This document shows positions 1 to 10,186 of a stretch of 41,038 bases of DNA, piece by piece. Each line of letters opens with the position of its first letter. Positions within the stretch are counted from its first letter, which is position 1. Below the pieces are notes generated by a model, which ran no database searches, was not told the origin of the DNA, and saw only the letters and a program-made list of their open reading frames with translations. Source of the stretch: Candidatus Berkelbacteria bacterium (GTDB lineage: Bacteria; Patescibacteriota; UBA1384; 2-12-FULL-50-11). A program made the translations under genes and the position numbers. The stretch lies in contig JACRAP010000005.1 in assembly GCA_016213365.1 (NCBI GenBank), forward strand, positions 1-41,038. The letters run 5' to 3'.

Positions 1-323
1 CAGCGATGGGCGCCAAGGGGATCGAAGAAAAAGGCAAAGCCGAAAATATGCTTAGCGACACCTTGAAATCGTTATTTGCTGTTGCCGAAGCTTACCCAGA
101 TTTAAAATCTTCGCAAAACTTCTTAGAGCTTCAGGGTGAATTGTCCGATACTGAAAATAAAATCCAAGCATCGCGTCGGTTTTATAACAGTAACGTTCGC
201 GACTTGAACACTAAAATTGAGACTTTCCCGACCAATATAATGGCTGGAATGTTCGGTTTCGTTAAAAAAGAATTCTTCGAAGCCGATGAGTCAGAAAAAG
301 CGAACGTTAAAGTTCAGTTTTAA
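1..323 (+). CDS. lemA: LemA family protein, C-terminal part
   Basis: The window opens inside this gene; 107 codons remain and the reading frame is open to the first base, so the 5' end lies outside. The residues match the C-terminal half of LemA, a small N-terminally anchored protein with a helical-bundle domain: a charged helix rich in Lys and Glu, then the family-typical stretch ending AYPDLKSSQNFLELQGEL, a coiled helix with SRRFYNSNVRDLN, and FPTNIMAGMFGF close to the end. LemA has no well-defined biochemical role. It is very often encoded directly before the HtpX protease, as here (39 nt gap), which suggests one transcript and a membrane-quality-control setting. Family assignment is firm; function is not known. 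Confidence 0.93.
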   Translation, partial: AMGAKGIEEKGKAENMLSDTLKSLFAVAEAYPDLKSSQNFLELQGELSDTENKIQASRRFYNSNVRDLNTKIETFPTNIMAGMFGFVKKEFFEADESEKANVKVQF

Positions 324-362
324 CCGACTGAACCTTGATCAATTTTTAGGAGCTTAAGTTAG

Positions 363-1253
363 ATGTATAACCAAATCTCTATAAACAAACGCCGGACGTT
401 TTATATGTTTGCGATTTTTGCGCTGTTAATTATCGGTCTTGGCTGGGCGCTAAGTTATATGTTCAACGATCAGTCGATTTTGTTCATTGCGGTGATAATT
501 TCAATAATCCAAAGCTGGGTGAGCTATTATTATTCGGATAAAATTGCGCTGATGGCGACCGGCGCTAAAGAGCCAGACAGGCAAAAATTTTTAGAGTTGC
601 ATCGTTTGGTGGAAAACATCGCGATCGCTGGCGGACTTCCTAAGCCCAAAATCTACGTAATTAACGATCCGTCGCCAAACGCGTTTGCGACCGGCCGCGA
701 TCCGAAACACGCTTCTGTGGCGGTTACAACTGGCTTGCTGGAGGTGCTAGATAAAACCGAGCTCGAAGGAGTGATGGCACACGAGATGGCCCACGTTGGT
801 AATCGAGATATTTTGGTTATGACGGTGGCGGTAACTTTGGTTGGAATTGTAGTTTTAATTTCGGATATCGCTTTTCGGGCCAACTTTTGGAAAAACAACG
901 ACAATTCAGATAGTAAAGCTGGCGGCGCGCTGATGATTGTTGCGCTAGTTTTGGTGCTACTTTCGCCGCTATTTGCCCAGTTAATTCAACTAGCGGTTTC
1001 TAGGAAACGCGAGTATATGGCGGACGCAACCGGCTCGCTACTTACCCGTTATCCCGAAGGATTAGCCAGAGCGCTTGAAAAAATTGAGAAGTACGAGAGG
1101 CCGATGCACTCGGCTAATCGCGCGACTGCTCACTTGTTTATAAACGAACCGTTTGGTCGCGAAGAGCCAAAGAAACACAACTGGTTTTCGACCGTTTTCT
1201 CTACCCATCCGCCGATTCCAGACAGGGTAAAGAAACTGCGCCAAATGGCGTAA
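363..1253 (+). CDS. htpX: HtpX-like membrane zinc metalloprotease (M48)
   Basis: Membrane-bound peptidase of family M48B that degrades misfolded membrane proteins. The 296-aa protein has two N-terminal membrane segments (about residues 14-33 and 39-56), the zinc motif HEMAH at residues 140-144, two more membrane segments (about 155-172 and 190-213), and the third zinc ligand E217 in REYMADATG. Length fits the family. An AGGAG Shine-Dalgarno sequence at 347-351 lies before the ATG. It follows lemA in the same direction. In the family the active site faces the cytosol and works with FtsH. No unusual residues were seen. Confidence 0.95.
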   Translation: MYNQISINKRRTFYMFAIFALLIIGLGWALSYMFNDQSILFIAVIISIIQSWVSYYYSDKIALMATGAKEPDRQKFLELHRLVENIAIAGGLPKPKIYVINDPSPNAFATGRDPKHASVAVTTGLLEVLDKTELEGVMAHEMAHVGNRDILVMTVAVTLVGIVVLISDIAFRANFWKNNDNSDSKAGGALMIVALVLVLLSPLFAQLIQLAVSRKREYMADATGSLLTRYPEGLARALEKIEKYERPMHSANRATAHLFINEPFGREEPKKHNWFSTVFSTHPPIPDRVKKLRQMA

Positions 1254-1275
1254 GGAATTAGTATCGAATTTCTAA

Positions 1276-3291
<2,016 letters not shown>

Positions 3292-3292
3292 C

Positions 3293-3967
3293 TTATTTCT
3301 TATCACAAATCTTATAGGCAAGGTTTCCGCTTCCAAACACAGATTCAACTATTGGCGTGCTAACGTTTGCTTCTTTATAACTACTGATTTTGGCGTCTAA
3401 TTTTTTAGAGCTATATACGGTTTTAAGTTTGGCGTACTTTTTATTTACGTAATCTGAAACAGCATAAATTCCATCAGTCTTGACCACGGCTTTAAATTGA
3501 TAATCATATTTTATTAGTGCTGAAGACAAAGTATCGTCGCCGTAGAAGAAAGCACTATACCAATCAAATCTACCGGGAGTTTGTCTGATAGTTGCCGATA
3601 ATGGTCCTGTATATTTTAGGCGGGCGTCGTTATTTGGGTATAGAGTAGGTTTGGTTAATGTACTTTTTAAGTAGTAGTTGCCGTACATGTCCTTAAAAAG
3701 CAGGTTAGTAGAATCGTTGTAAGAGTATGATGATGATACGTAACCGGAAGAATTATCACATCTAAATTTATCAGAAAATGAAATTTCGTTATACGTAAAA
3801 TTGTAATAACTTGGGCTAGTACTACTTACATTGTCTGCATATAGGTTACTAGAAAAGTAGTCCGAATCCCCAGCGGCCTTATAACTAAAAAAGTCAGTAT
3901 ATTTTCCCGCCAGGTAACCCAACAAAAAAACTAAAACAAGCAATAATATAATTAATGATTTCTTCAT
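3293..3967 (-). CDS. Hypothetical membrane-anchored Ser/Tyr-rich protein
   Basis: Not recognised. The 224-aa protein starts MKKSLIILLLVLVFLLGYLAGKY, a clear N-terminal membrane anchor or signal sequence, followed by a Ser-, Tyr- and Asn-rich region predicted to lie outside the cell. Two cysteines (in DKFRCDNS and YKICDKK) could form a disulfide. There is no Pro-rich linker or lipobox. It converges with ligA: its stop codon begins one base after the end of the full-length ligA frame. A TATTAA box ends 6 nt before the ATG, fitting the leaderless promoters seen elsewhere in the window. A surface or periplasm-like role is inference only. Confidence 0.72.
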   Translation of the reverse strand: MKKSLIILLLVLVFLLGYLAGKYTDFFSYKAAGDSDYFSSNLYADNVSSTSPSYYNFTYNEISFSDKFRCDNSSGYVSSSYSYNDSTNLLFKDMYGNYYLKSTLTKPTLYPNNDARLKYTGPLSATIRQTPGRFDWYSAFFYGDDTLSSALIKYDYQFKAVVKTDGIYAVSDYVNKKYAKLKTVYSSKKLDAKISSYKEANVSTPIVESVFGSGNLAYKICDKK

Positions 3968-4012
3968 TCTATATTAATAATTAATGCTTTATTATTGTTT
4001 GTCAAACTCTTA

Positions 4013-4041
4013 TTGAGATGATTAACTAATCTTGTTAAACT
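4013..4041 (+). promoter_or_regulatory. Promoter of the gat cluster
   Basis: TTGAGA (4013-4018) and TAAACT (4036-4041) are separated by 17 bp, with a TG one base before the -10 box. The gatC ATG at 4051 is only 9 nt downstream, so the mRNA leader would be about 1-3 nt. Confidence 0.5.
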
Positions 4042-4050
4042 TAACCAAGA

Positions 4051-4356
4051 ATGTCTGAAATATCTGTAACGGAAATTGAGCGCCTTGCGGCGTTGGTGCG
4101 GCTGGAGCTAACTGAAGCGGAGAAGCAAAATTTAACCACGGACTTACCTAAGATTTTAAATTTTGTGGAACAATTGCGCTTGGCTAAACTGGAATCCGAT
4201 TCTTTAGATAAAGAGGTGTTAGCGCTCGAGGATTTACGAAGCGACGAAGTGAGCGAAACAAACTTGTCGCTTGGTGAAATCGAAAAGTTAGCGCCGCAAT
4301 TTAAGAACGATCAAGTAATCGTACCAGCTGTATTTGGGGAGAGCGAAGATGAGTAA
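4051..4356 (+). CDS. gatC: Asp/Glu-tRNA amidotransferase subunit C
   Basis: Small subunit of the GatCAB complex, which converts Glu-tRNA(Gln) to Gln-tRNA(Gln) (and Asp-tRNA(Asn) to Asn-tRNA(Asn)) in bacteria lacking the direct synthetase. GatC wraps around GatA and stabilises its contact with GatB. The 101 aa show the family pattern: an N-terminal TEIERLAALVRLELTEAE helix, a second helix with ILNFVEQL, and a C-terminal segment ending in VPAVFGE. Its stop overlaps the gatA start by 8 nt, so translation is probably coupled. No upstream Shine-Dalgarno sequence is evident, fitting a near-leaderless start. Confidence 0.93.
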   Translation: MSEISVTEIERLAALVRLELTEAEKQNLTTDLPKILNFVEQLRLAKLESDSLDKEVLALEDLRSDEVSETNLSLGEIEKLAPQFKNDQVIVPAVFGESEDE

Positions 4357-5692
4357 GGCACACGATTACATTAAAAAAGCCGAGCAGCAAAAAGACTTAA
4401 ACACCTTTTTGTTTATGCCCGAGCCGGGCGCAGTAAGAATGTGCGACGACGGCGAATTGAAAAATTACGCGCTAGCAATTAAAGATAATATTCAAATTAA
4501 AGATTGGCCGACTACCGCCAGCTCTAAAATTTTAGATGGGTTTATAGCCCCGTACGACGCAACTGTTATCAAAAAACTCAAAACTGCCGGTGCAATGTTA
4601 ATCGGCAAAACCAATTTAGACGAATTCGCGATGGGCTCGAGTACCGAAAACTCGGCCTTTGGTGTAACTAAAAATCCTTGGGATAAAGAGCGCGTTCCCG
4701 GCGGGTCGTCGGGCGGTTCGGCCTCGGCTGTGGCGGCAGATTTGTGCGACGCGGCGCTTGGTAGCGACACCGGCGGCTCGATCCGTCAGCCAGCAGCATT
4801 TTGCGGAGTGACTGGCTTAAAGCCAACCTACGGCTCGGTTTCGCGTTACGGCTTACTTGCTTTGGCCTCGTCGCTCGATGTAATTGGCCCGCTTACCAGA
4901 AGTGCCGAAGACGTAGAAAAAATCTTCCAAGTAATTTCCGGTAAAGACGAGCTCGATCAAACAACAATTGACTACAATTACCAGCCAACAGAAATCGATT
5001 GGTCCAATTTCACAATCGGCTTACCAAAAGAATTATGGCAAATCGAATTAGACCCAGAAATTAAAGCCCAAACCGAAGCGTTGGTAGAATTTTACAAGCA
5101 AAAAGGCGTCAAAGTTATTGAGGTCAGTTTACCGTCGAGCGATTTGGCTTTGCCTGCGTATTACATTATTTTACCTTCGGAAGTTTCCGCCAATTTAGCT
5201 CGCTACGACGGGATCCGTTACCAAAAATCTGCCGAAGCCAAGAACTTGCTGGAAAAATATCTGCACACCCGCGCTAATTTCGGTCCAGAAGTTAAGCGCC
5301 GAATCTTACTTGGAACATATTCTCTGTCGGTCGGCCACTACGACGACTACTATATGATTGCCGAGCGTGTTCGCACCCAGATTAAAAAAGAGTACGCCGA
5401 AGTTTTTGGCCAAGTCGATATGTTAATTACCGCTACTACTCCAACCCCAGCGTTTAAAATCGGCGAGAAAGCCAGCGATCCGATCGAGATGTATAAATCC
5501 GACCTACTTACCGTTGCCGCCAATTTAGCTGGCGTGCCGGCATTATCACTTCCCGTTGGTTTCACAAAAGCCGGTTTGCCGATCGGGGCGCAGTTAATTT
5601 CAGCGCGAAAGAACGATAATATTATTATTGCGGCCGCAAAAGCTTTCCAAAAAGAAACCGATTTCCATCAACAGACCCCAAAAATAAAATGA
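4349..5692 (+). CDS. gatA: Asp/Glu-tRNA amidotransferase subunit A
   Basis: Amidase subunit of GatCAB; hydrolyses glutamine and passes ammonia to GatB. The 447-aa protein carries the amidase-signature triad at the family spacing: K45 (AIKDN), cis-Ser S120 (PGGSSGGS) and nucleophile S144 (GSDTGGSIR). The start is the ATG at 4349, preceded by GGGGAG (4336-4341) inside gatC; a TTG at 4334 would give a longer form but fits the family less well. It ends with TGA, which shows that TGA is a stop codon here. It is slightly short for GatA (usually about 480 aa), mainly at the N-terminus. Confidence 0.95.
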   Translation: MSKAHDYIKKAEQQKDLNTFLFMPEPGAVRMCDDGELKNYALAIKDNIQIKDWPTTASSKILDGFIAPYDATVIKKLKTAGAMLIGKTNLDEFAMGSSTENSAFGVTKNPWDKERVPGGSSGGSASAVAADLCDAALGSDTGGSIRQPAAFCGVTGLKPTYGSVSRYGLLALASSLDVIGPLTRSAEDVEKIFQVISGKDELDQTTIDYNYQPTEIDWSNFTIGLPKELWQIELDPEIKAQTEALVEFYKQKGVKVIEVSLPSSDLALPAYYIILPSEVSANLARYDGIRYQKSAEAKNLLEKYLHTRANFGPEVKRRILLGTYSLSVGHYDDYYMIAERVRTQIKKEYAEVFGQVDMLITATTPTPAFKIGEKASDPIEMYKSDLLTVAANLAGVPALSLPVGFTKAGLPIGAQLISARKNDNIIIAAAKAFQKETDFHQQTPKIK

Positions 5693-5741
5693 CAATATTA
5701 TCACCAACGTTTAGAGTTTTGAATTTTGAGTTTAATCAACT

Positions 5742-5963
5742 ATGAGTAAAAAACAACGACTTAAAAAAGAAATAAAACTTACGCAAAAACAGCAGGAACG
5801 CGCGGCAACGCGGACACGTTACAGCGAGCTGATGAAGCCAACGTACAAGCTACTTCGAAAAGCAATAATCACCTGTTTATTAACGGTAGTAATATTAGTA
5901 ATCGGCGTTCAAATAAACGATAAATTGCCGGAGATTACTAGAAAATTGTTGGGGGAGAGTTAA
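5742..5963 (+). CDS. Small single-pass membrane protein, hypothetical
   Basis: Not recognised. Seventy-three residues: a very basic, Lys/Gln-rich N-terminal half likely to be a charged helix (KKQRLKKEIKLTQKQQERAA), then one membrane segment (about residues 42-57, IITCLLTVVILVIGVQI) and a short outer tail. The positive-inside rule puts the N-terminus in the cytoplasm. The stop overlaps the next start as TAATG, so the two are translationally linked. It sits within the gat cluster, but nothing in the sequence ties it to tRNA amidation. A TTTAAT box ends 5 nt before the ATG and may be a -10 element. Confidence 0.6.
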   Translation: MSKKQRLKKEIKLTQKQQERAATRTRYSELMKPTYKLLRKAIITCLLTVVILVIGVQINDKLPEITRKLLGES

Positions 5964-6349
5964 TGGGATTTTGGGCAAGTTTATTTGGAGTAGGTAATCA
6001 GGCGTCGTTTCGTAAAATCGACTGGTTAGAGGTGGAGGGCAAAATACGCTCGCTCGAGGCGCTATCGATGCAGAAAGATCAGGCCAACGCCAAGCAGCTG
6101 ATAATTCAGGCCGATATTTTAGTTGATTCGATTACTAAACAAGCCGGCGTTAAGGGCGCGACTTTTGGGGAGCGCTTAAAGAGCTTGCGCGGTAAAATCG
6201 ACCGAAGCGTTTACAGTAATTTATGGCAAGCCCATATTAAACGTAACGAATTAGTGCACGACCACGGGAGTTTTGTGGCCGAGTGGGAGAAGAGTAAATA
6301 TTACCAAGCGTTTAAGGATGCTATTTCTGCAATGAGGGGACTTAGGTGA
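5963..6349 (+). CDS. HEPN-like small protein
   Basis: A 128-aa, mainly helical, soluble protein. The C-terminal half contains R94-NELV-H99 (IKRNELVHDHG), an R-x4-H signature found in HEPN-type helical domains, several of which are RNases or nucleic-acid-binding toxins. The Asn after the Arg is also common there. The start overlaps the previous stop (TAATG) and follows a GGGGGAG Shine-Dalgarno sequence at 5951-5957. No antitoxin or nucleotidyltransferase partner is next to it, and it lies inside a housekeeping cluster between gatA and gatB, so a toxin role is not supported. The HEPN assignment rests on one short motif and predicted helicity; function is unknown. Confidence 0.6.
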   Translation: MGFWASLFGVGNQASFRKIDWLEVEGKIRSLEALSMQKDQANAKQLIIQADILVDSITKQAGVKGATFGERLKSLRGKIDRSVYSNLWQAHIKRNELVHDHGSFVAEWEKSKYYQAFKDAISAMRGLR

Positions 6350-6350
6350 T

Positions 6351-6485
6351 GGCAGTTGCAACTAATTTTTCGCGACCGCTCCTTCGCTCCAGCGGCTCAC
6401 TCGCTTATGTCCTCGGCGATTTTTTGCTGTCGCAAAACCAAGCAAATCGCTTGCGAATGTCGCTGGAAAAGTTGTTGCAACTGCC
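6351..6485 (+). repeat. Long nested inverted repeat (hairpin 1)
   Basis: Outer arms GGCAGTTGCAAC (6351-6362) and GTTGCAACTGCC (6474-6485) are exact reverse complements. Pairing continues imperfectly inward through CGCGAC and GTCGC. Inner stems include TTTTGC-TGTC-GCAAAA (6422-6437), enclosed by GCGATTT/AAATCGC. The element lies between a small ORF and gatB. A 105-codon frame (6349-6666) crosses it, but its translation looks like no protein and may simply be open by chance. An RNA or DNA structural role fits better. Confidence 0.6.
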
Positions 6486-6497
6486 AATAAGCAAGAC

Positions 6498-6645
6498 GGG
6501 CGAGATAATAATTGATTTTAGGACCGTTGCGCAGGCGAAAAAGCACGGTCTCCGAGCTTGTCGAGGAGTTTTTCGCCGAGCGAGAGCGCTGTTTGTCGCT
6601 GGACAAACAGACTGCGTGTCCGAAAGTCAATTATTATTTCGCCCG
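6498..6645 (+). repeat. Long nested inverted repeat (hairpin 2)
   Basis: Outer arms of 19 nt (6498-6516 and 6627-6645) pair with a single mismatch: CGGGCGAGATAATAATTGA against TCAATTATTATTTCGCCCG. Inside are GGCGAAAAA/TTTTTCGCC and a perfect hairpin CTGTTTGTC-GCTG-GACAAACAG. Together with hairpin 1 it fills the 316 bp between the HEPN-like gene and gatB. It could be a processed intercistronic RNA, a terminator-like block or a decayed mobile element. Confidence 0.6.
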
Positions 6646-6665
6646 GTTAATGGAGAAATGTATTG

Positions 6666-8051
6666 ATGAGCGAATATAAATTGACGGTTGGCTTGGAAAT
6701 TCATGTAGAGCTCGAAACTAAAACCAAAATGTTTTGTGGCTGTTTGAACGAGCCGTTCGAATCGGCGCCCAATACCAACGTCTGCCCGGTTTGTTACGGC
6801 TTGCCTGGGGCATTACCTTTAATTAATAAAGAAGCGGTTAAAATGGTAATTCGTTTGGGTCGAGCCATTAACGCAACAATTCCAGAAAAAACCCAGTGGG
6901 AGCGCAAAAACTACTTTTATCCAGATTTGCCAAAGGGCTACCAGATCTCGCAGTCAGTTGCGCCGCTAATTCAGGGCGGAGTGATAACAATTAACGGTGT
7001 CGATCATCATTTAGACCACGCACATCTCGAAGAAGACGCCGGTAAATTAATGCACGCCCCAGATAAGTCGCACTCGATGGTTAACTACAATCGCGCCGGT
7101 GTACCGCTACTTGAAATTGTTACCAAACCAGATTTCCATAGCGCCGAAGACGTAAAGGCATTCTGCCAAGAGCTCCAGCGAATAATGCGCTCGCTAAAAA
7201 TCTCCAGCGCCGATATGGAAAAAGGTCGGATGCGCTGCGAAGCCAACATTTCCGTTAAGAAGGTTGAAGAGTTGAATCCGGGCGAGCTAAGATCACTTAC
7301 AAAAGTTCTTGGCACCAAAGTTGAAGTAAAAAACATCAACTCTTTTCGCGGAATCGAACGAGCAGTTAAATACGAGTTCGATCGCCAATACCGAGCGCTC
7401 GAAAACGGCGATAAACTCTTTCAGGAAACTCGCACTTGGAACGATGATCAAGGCAAAACTATTTCGATGCGCGTAAAAGAAACCGGCGCCGATTACCGTT
7501 ATTTCCCAGAACCAGATCTGCCAGTCGTTGACTTAAGCTCGTTCGTCGATGAAGGTACTCATTTGTTACCAGACGAGCAGCGTAAAATGCTCGCAAAATT
7601 GGAAATCCACAACGAAGCCATTCAAGCGATTATCGATAAAGACGGCTTTGAAATGGTGATGGAGCTCGGTCGCGAGAACGCACAACTCGCGCGCGAAGCG
7701 GCAAAAGTGTTTTTAGCGGTGCCGGAGTTTTCACAACTACCAAAAGATCAGCAAAAACAACTAATTGAAAAGAAAGAGGAGCTTGGCTTAACCTCAACTC
7801 GCACTAAAGAAATCATCATTGAAGCGCTAAAATCTGGAACGGAAATTTCCAAATTGCTCGAGCAAAGCGACTCGATCGATCTTGCCGCAATAGTCGACCA
7901 AGTAATAACCGACTTCCCCAAAGAAGTAGCCCAGTACAAGGATGGCAAAGAAGTGCTATTCAACTTTTTAGTCGGTCAGGTTATGGCAAAAACCAAAGGC
8001 CAAGCCAATATTGCCCAAGTTCGCGAGTTACTACAAAATCAGCTCTCGTGA
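6666..8051 (+). CDS. gatB: Asp/Glu-tRNA amidotransferase subunit B
   Basis: Kinase/tRNA-binding subunit of GatCAB: phosphorylates the Glu or Asp on the misacylated tRNA and accepts ammonia from GatA. The 461 aa begin YKLTVGLEIHVELETKTKMFCGC, followed by the CPVC pair that completes the four-cysteine zinc site. The catalytic cradle includes YFYPDLPKGYQISQ and EEDAGKLMH, and the C-terminal YqeY-like tail domain ends FNFLVGQVMAKTKGQANIAQV. The ATG at 6666 has GGAG at 6652-6655; the TTG at 6663 is unlikely. It is separated from gatA by two small genes and a structured region, which is unusual for a normally contiguous gatCAB operon. Confidence 0.95.
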   Translation: MSEYKLTVGLEIHVELETKTKMFCGCLNEPFESAPNTNVCPVCYGLPGALPLINKEAVKMVIRLGRAINATIPEKTQWERKNYFYPDLPKGYQISQSVAPLIQGGVITINGVDHHLDHAHLEEDAGKLMHAPDKSHSMVNYNRAGVPLLEIVTKPDFHSAEDVKAFCQELQRIMRSLKISSADMEKGRMRCEANISVKKVEELNPGELRSLTKVLGTKVEVKNINSFRGIERAVKYEFDRQYRALENGDKLFQETRTWNDDQGKTISMRVKETGADYRYFPEPDLPVVDLSSFVDEGTHLLPDEQRKMLAKLEIHNEAIQAIIDKDGFEMVMELGRENAQLAREAAKVFLAVPEFSQLPKDQQKQLIEKKEELGLTSTRTKEIIIEALKSGTEISKLLEQSDSIDLAAIVDQVITDFPKEVAQYKDGKEVLFNFLVGQVMAKTKGQANIAQVRELLQNQLS

Positions 8052-8057
8052 TAACAT
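8049..8057 (+). promoter_or_regulatory. Extended -10 box before the MscS-like gene
   Basis: TGATAACAT fits TGnTAnnAT and ends 6 nt before the ATG at 8064, overlapping the end of gatB. Transcription would begin at or next to the start codon. No good -35 box is present. Confidence 0.4.
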
Positions 8058-8063
8058 ATAAAT

Positions 8064-8582
8064 ATGGACGTATTTAAGTCGCTAGAAGATTCAATTTTAC
8101 TTGGGGTTGAAAAACTACCGGGGTTATTACTTACGTTTGTAGTTGGCTTTATAATTATTCGTATCGCTCGCTCGGTATTGCGCGGAGTTGTTGGCGCAAC
8201 AAGGGCCAACGTGGCGATGCGCGCTCTGATAATCAACATTATCGATATCGCGCTTTGGATTTTTCTATTTGCGGCGCTCTTACAGCAAATGGGGTTTGTC
8301 CAAATTTCTTACGCGCTTTCCGGCTCGGTTGCACTTGGGGCGATCGCTATCTCGATCGGCTCCAGTTCTTTCGTTCAAGACATCGTTTCAGGAATCTTTT
8401 TAGCGCAAGATACCGACTTTGGCGTTGGCGACACCATAAAAATTAACGACATTACCGGCGAAGTTGAAAAAATGGACGCCCGCAAAGTTCGTTTGCGCGA
8501 TAAAAGCGGCGAGCTCCACATCTTCCCAAACTCCAGTTTCGATAAATCGCACTGGACGGTAATAAAACGGAGCGTAAAATAA
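8064..8582 (+). CDS. Small-conductance mechanosensitive channel (MscS family)
   Basis: A 172-aa membrane protein with two or three N-terminal helices (about residues 17-35, 52-74, and the pore-lining helix 84-105, rich in Gly/Ala/Ser: SGSVALGAIAISIGSSSF), then the family's beta domain with GDTIKINDITGEVEKMDARKV and FPNSSF. It is shorter than MscS (286 aa) and lacks the large C-terminal cage domain, as in many minimal homologues. Such channels release solutes during osmotic down-shock. It is followed 13 nt later by a small membrane gene and then htrA, an envelope-stress grouping. An extended -10 box just before the ATG suggests a leaderless mRNA. Confidence 0.85.
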   Translation: MDVFKSLEDSILLGVEKLPGLLLTFVVGFIIIRIARSVLRGVVGATRANVAMRALIINIIDIALWIFLFAALLQQMGFVQISYALSGSVALGAIAISIGSSSFVQDIVSGIFLAQDTDFGVGDTIKINDITGEVEKMDARKVRLRDKSGELHIFPNSSFDKSHWTVIKRSVK

Positions 8583-8595
8583 TTAAAGGAGGGTT

Positions 8596-8853
8596 ATGAC
8601 TATTATAGATACAATAAATATTTTAACGGTGTTACTACTAATCGGCAGTTTAATCGCAGTATGCTTATTGATCGCGTTGTTATTTAAGGCAAACAAAGCA
8701 GTATCGGCGATCGAAAACCTGTCAGAAAATTTTGGAAAATTTGTGCGTGACATTGTTGCCTCAATGGTTAATATACAAACTGTAACAACTGCGGTTCACG
8801 AAATCGTTGAGAAATTTACAGACCACAAAAATACAAAGAAGAAATCAAAATAA
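8596..8853 (+). CDS. Small membrane protein, hypothetical
   Basis: Eighty-five residues with one strong N-terminal membrane helix (about residues 8-30, ILTVLLLIGSLIAVCLLIAL), a predicted amphipathic helix and a basic tail KNTKKKSK. No family recognised; the layout resembles DUF948-type small membrane proteins. A strong AAAGGAGG Shine-Dalgarno sequence at 8585-8592 precedes the ATG, so it is a real translated gene. Its stop overlaps the htrA start by one base (TAATG), implying coupled translation and possibly a joint envelope role. Confidence 0.7.
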   Translation: MTIIDTINILTVLLLIGSLIAVCLLIALLFKANKAVSAIENLSENFGKFVRDIVASMVNIQTVTTAVHEIVEKFTDHKNTKKKSK

Positions 8854-10022
8854 TGCCACCGAAAAAAGATTGGAAAATTTTACTAGCATGGGCGGCCGTC
8901 GGCTCGTTTTTAATTAGTTTTATTTGGGTGGTGGTAATTTTATACTTTTTATCGGCTACTCCAATTGGCGAAAAATGGCGGGAGAAATTGGGGCTTGATG
9001 ATTTAAAGGCCTTAAATATCAACTCAACTAAAACTGAAAAATTAGTGATCGAAGAATCCTCGGCGATTATTAATGCTAGTAAAGATGTCTCGCGCTCGGT
9101 GGTAAGTATCTCGGTAAAGGGCGAAGTTCAAACCCGCAATATTTTTGGCCAGGGGATTATCCAAAACACCGAAGCGTCGGGAACCGGTTTTATAGTTACT
9201 AACGACGGCTTAATTGCAACCAACAAACACGTAATCGAAGACGGCACCGAGTTTGAGGTAACAACTTCGGAGGGCAAAAGTTATAAAGCCAAATTAGCCG
9301 GCAAAGATCCAGTAACCGATATCGCGCTACTAAAAATAGAAGCTCGCGGTTTGCCGGTAGTAGAGATAGGCGATAGCGACAAAATCGAAGTCGGCCAATG
9401 GGTAATTGCGATCGGTAACGCGCTCGGCGAGTTTCAAAATTCGGTAACGGTTGGAGTGGTTTCGGGGTTAAATAGAAGAGTTGACGCATCCGATTCCAAC
9501 GGCAGTGGCGCCGTCTCTTTGGACGGAATTATTCAAACCGACGCTGCTATTAACCCAGGTAACTCCGGCGGACCGTTAATTACGCTTAAAGGGCAGGTTA
9601 TCGGAATTAACACGGCCATTAGCGCTTCAGGGCAAAACCTAGGGTTTGTAATCCCTTCGAACGAACTTAAGAAATCGCTTGAAAGTTATCTTAAAAACGG
9701 CAAGATTTTACGTCCGTATATGGGAGTGCGCTACGATACACTTACAAAAGTTAAGGCATCTAGCTACAAGCTTAACGTTGAACAGGGTGCGTACATCTTT
9801 TCACAAGGATCTCCAGCGGTAATCGCTGGTTCGCCAGCCGAAAAAGCGGGGCTAAAAAGCGGCGATATTATTATTAAAGTAGAAACCAGACAAGTAACAG
9901 AACAGTATCCGCTGGCACGAATTATCCGCCAATACAATCCGGGCGACAGCGTAGAGCTCACAATTATCCGTGACAGCAAAGAGCAAAAGATACGGCTTAC
10001 TTTTGGGACACTTGGGGACTAA
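8853..10022 (+). CDS. HtrA/DegP-like membrane-anchored serine protease with PDZ domain
   Basis: Envelope protease of the HtrA family that degrades or refolds damaged exported proteins. The 389 aa comprise an N-terminal membrane anchor (about residues 9-31), a trypsin-like domain with triad H126 (TNKHVIEDG), D156 (VTDIALLKI) and S238 (NPGNSGGPL), and one C-terminal PDZ domain (about 285-385, including SPAEKAGLKSGDIIIKV). One PDZ domain and an N-terminal anchor resemble DegS or Gram-positive HtrA rather than two-PDZ DegP. It overlaps the preceding small membrane gene by one base. Downstream it faces the convergent prmC gene across a 164-bp intergenic region. Confidence 0.93.
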   Translation: MPPKKDWKILLAWAAVGSFLISFIWVVVILYFLSATPIGEKWREKLGLDDLKALNINSTKTEKLVIEESSAIINASKDVSRSVVSISVKGEVQTRNIFGQGIIQNTEASGTGFIVTNDGLIATNKHVIEDGTEFEVTTSEGKSYKAKLAGKDPVTDIALLKIEARGLPVVEIGDSDKIEVGQWVIAIGNALGEFQNSVTVGVVSGLNRRVDASDSNGSGAVSLDGIIQTDAAINPGNSGGPLITLKGQVIGINTAISASGQNLGFVIPSNELKKSLESYLKNGKILRPYMGVRYDTLTKVKASSYKLNVEQGAYIFSQGSPAVIAGSPAEKAGLKSGDIIIKVETRQVTEQYPLARIIRQYNPGDSVELTIIRDSKEQKIRLTFGTLGD

Positions 10023-10069
10023 TTCTTTTTGAAAGAAACAAAAGTTTGCCTTGAATAAGGCGGCAATTA

Positions 10070-10120
10070 GTAGAGGGGTAGGGCGCGGCCTTCGCAACTC
10101 TGAGCACCCTACCCCTCTAC
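10070..10120. terminator. Perfect 14-bp inverted repeat between convergent genes
   Basis: GTAGAGGGGTAGGG (10070-10083) and CCCTACCCCTCTAC (10107-10120) are exact reverse complements around a 23-nt loop, between the ends of htrA (+) and prmC (-). A smaller hairpin GCCTT-GAAT-AAGGC (10049-10062) precedes it. No T-tract follows on either strand, so it is not a textbook rho-independent terminator, but the position between converging genes suggests transcript-end or RNA-stability function. Confidence 0.5.
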
Positions 10121-10186
10121 ACAGTTTCCGTCTTCACAAAGACAATTTTTATGTATTTATTAAAAGTTCACTTACTTTCTTGAAAG

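Noticed and set aside
6349-6666. 105-codon frame before gatB as a protein gene
   Set aside because: It runs through two long palindromes, has no Shine-Dalgarno sequence beyond the overlap with the preceding stop, and its residues resemble no protein; noted as structure instead.
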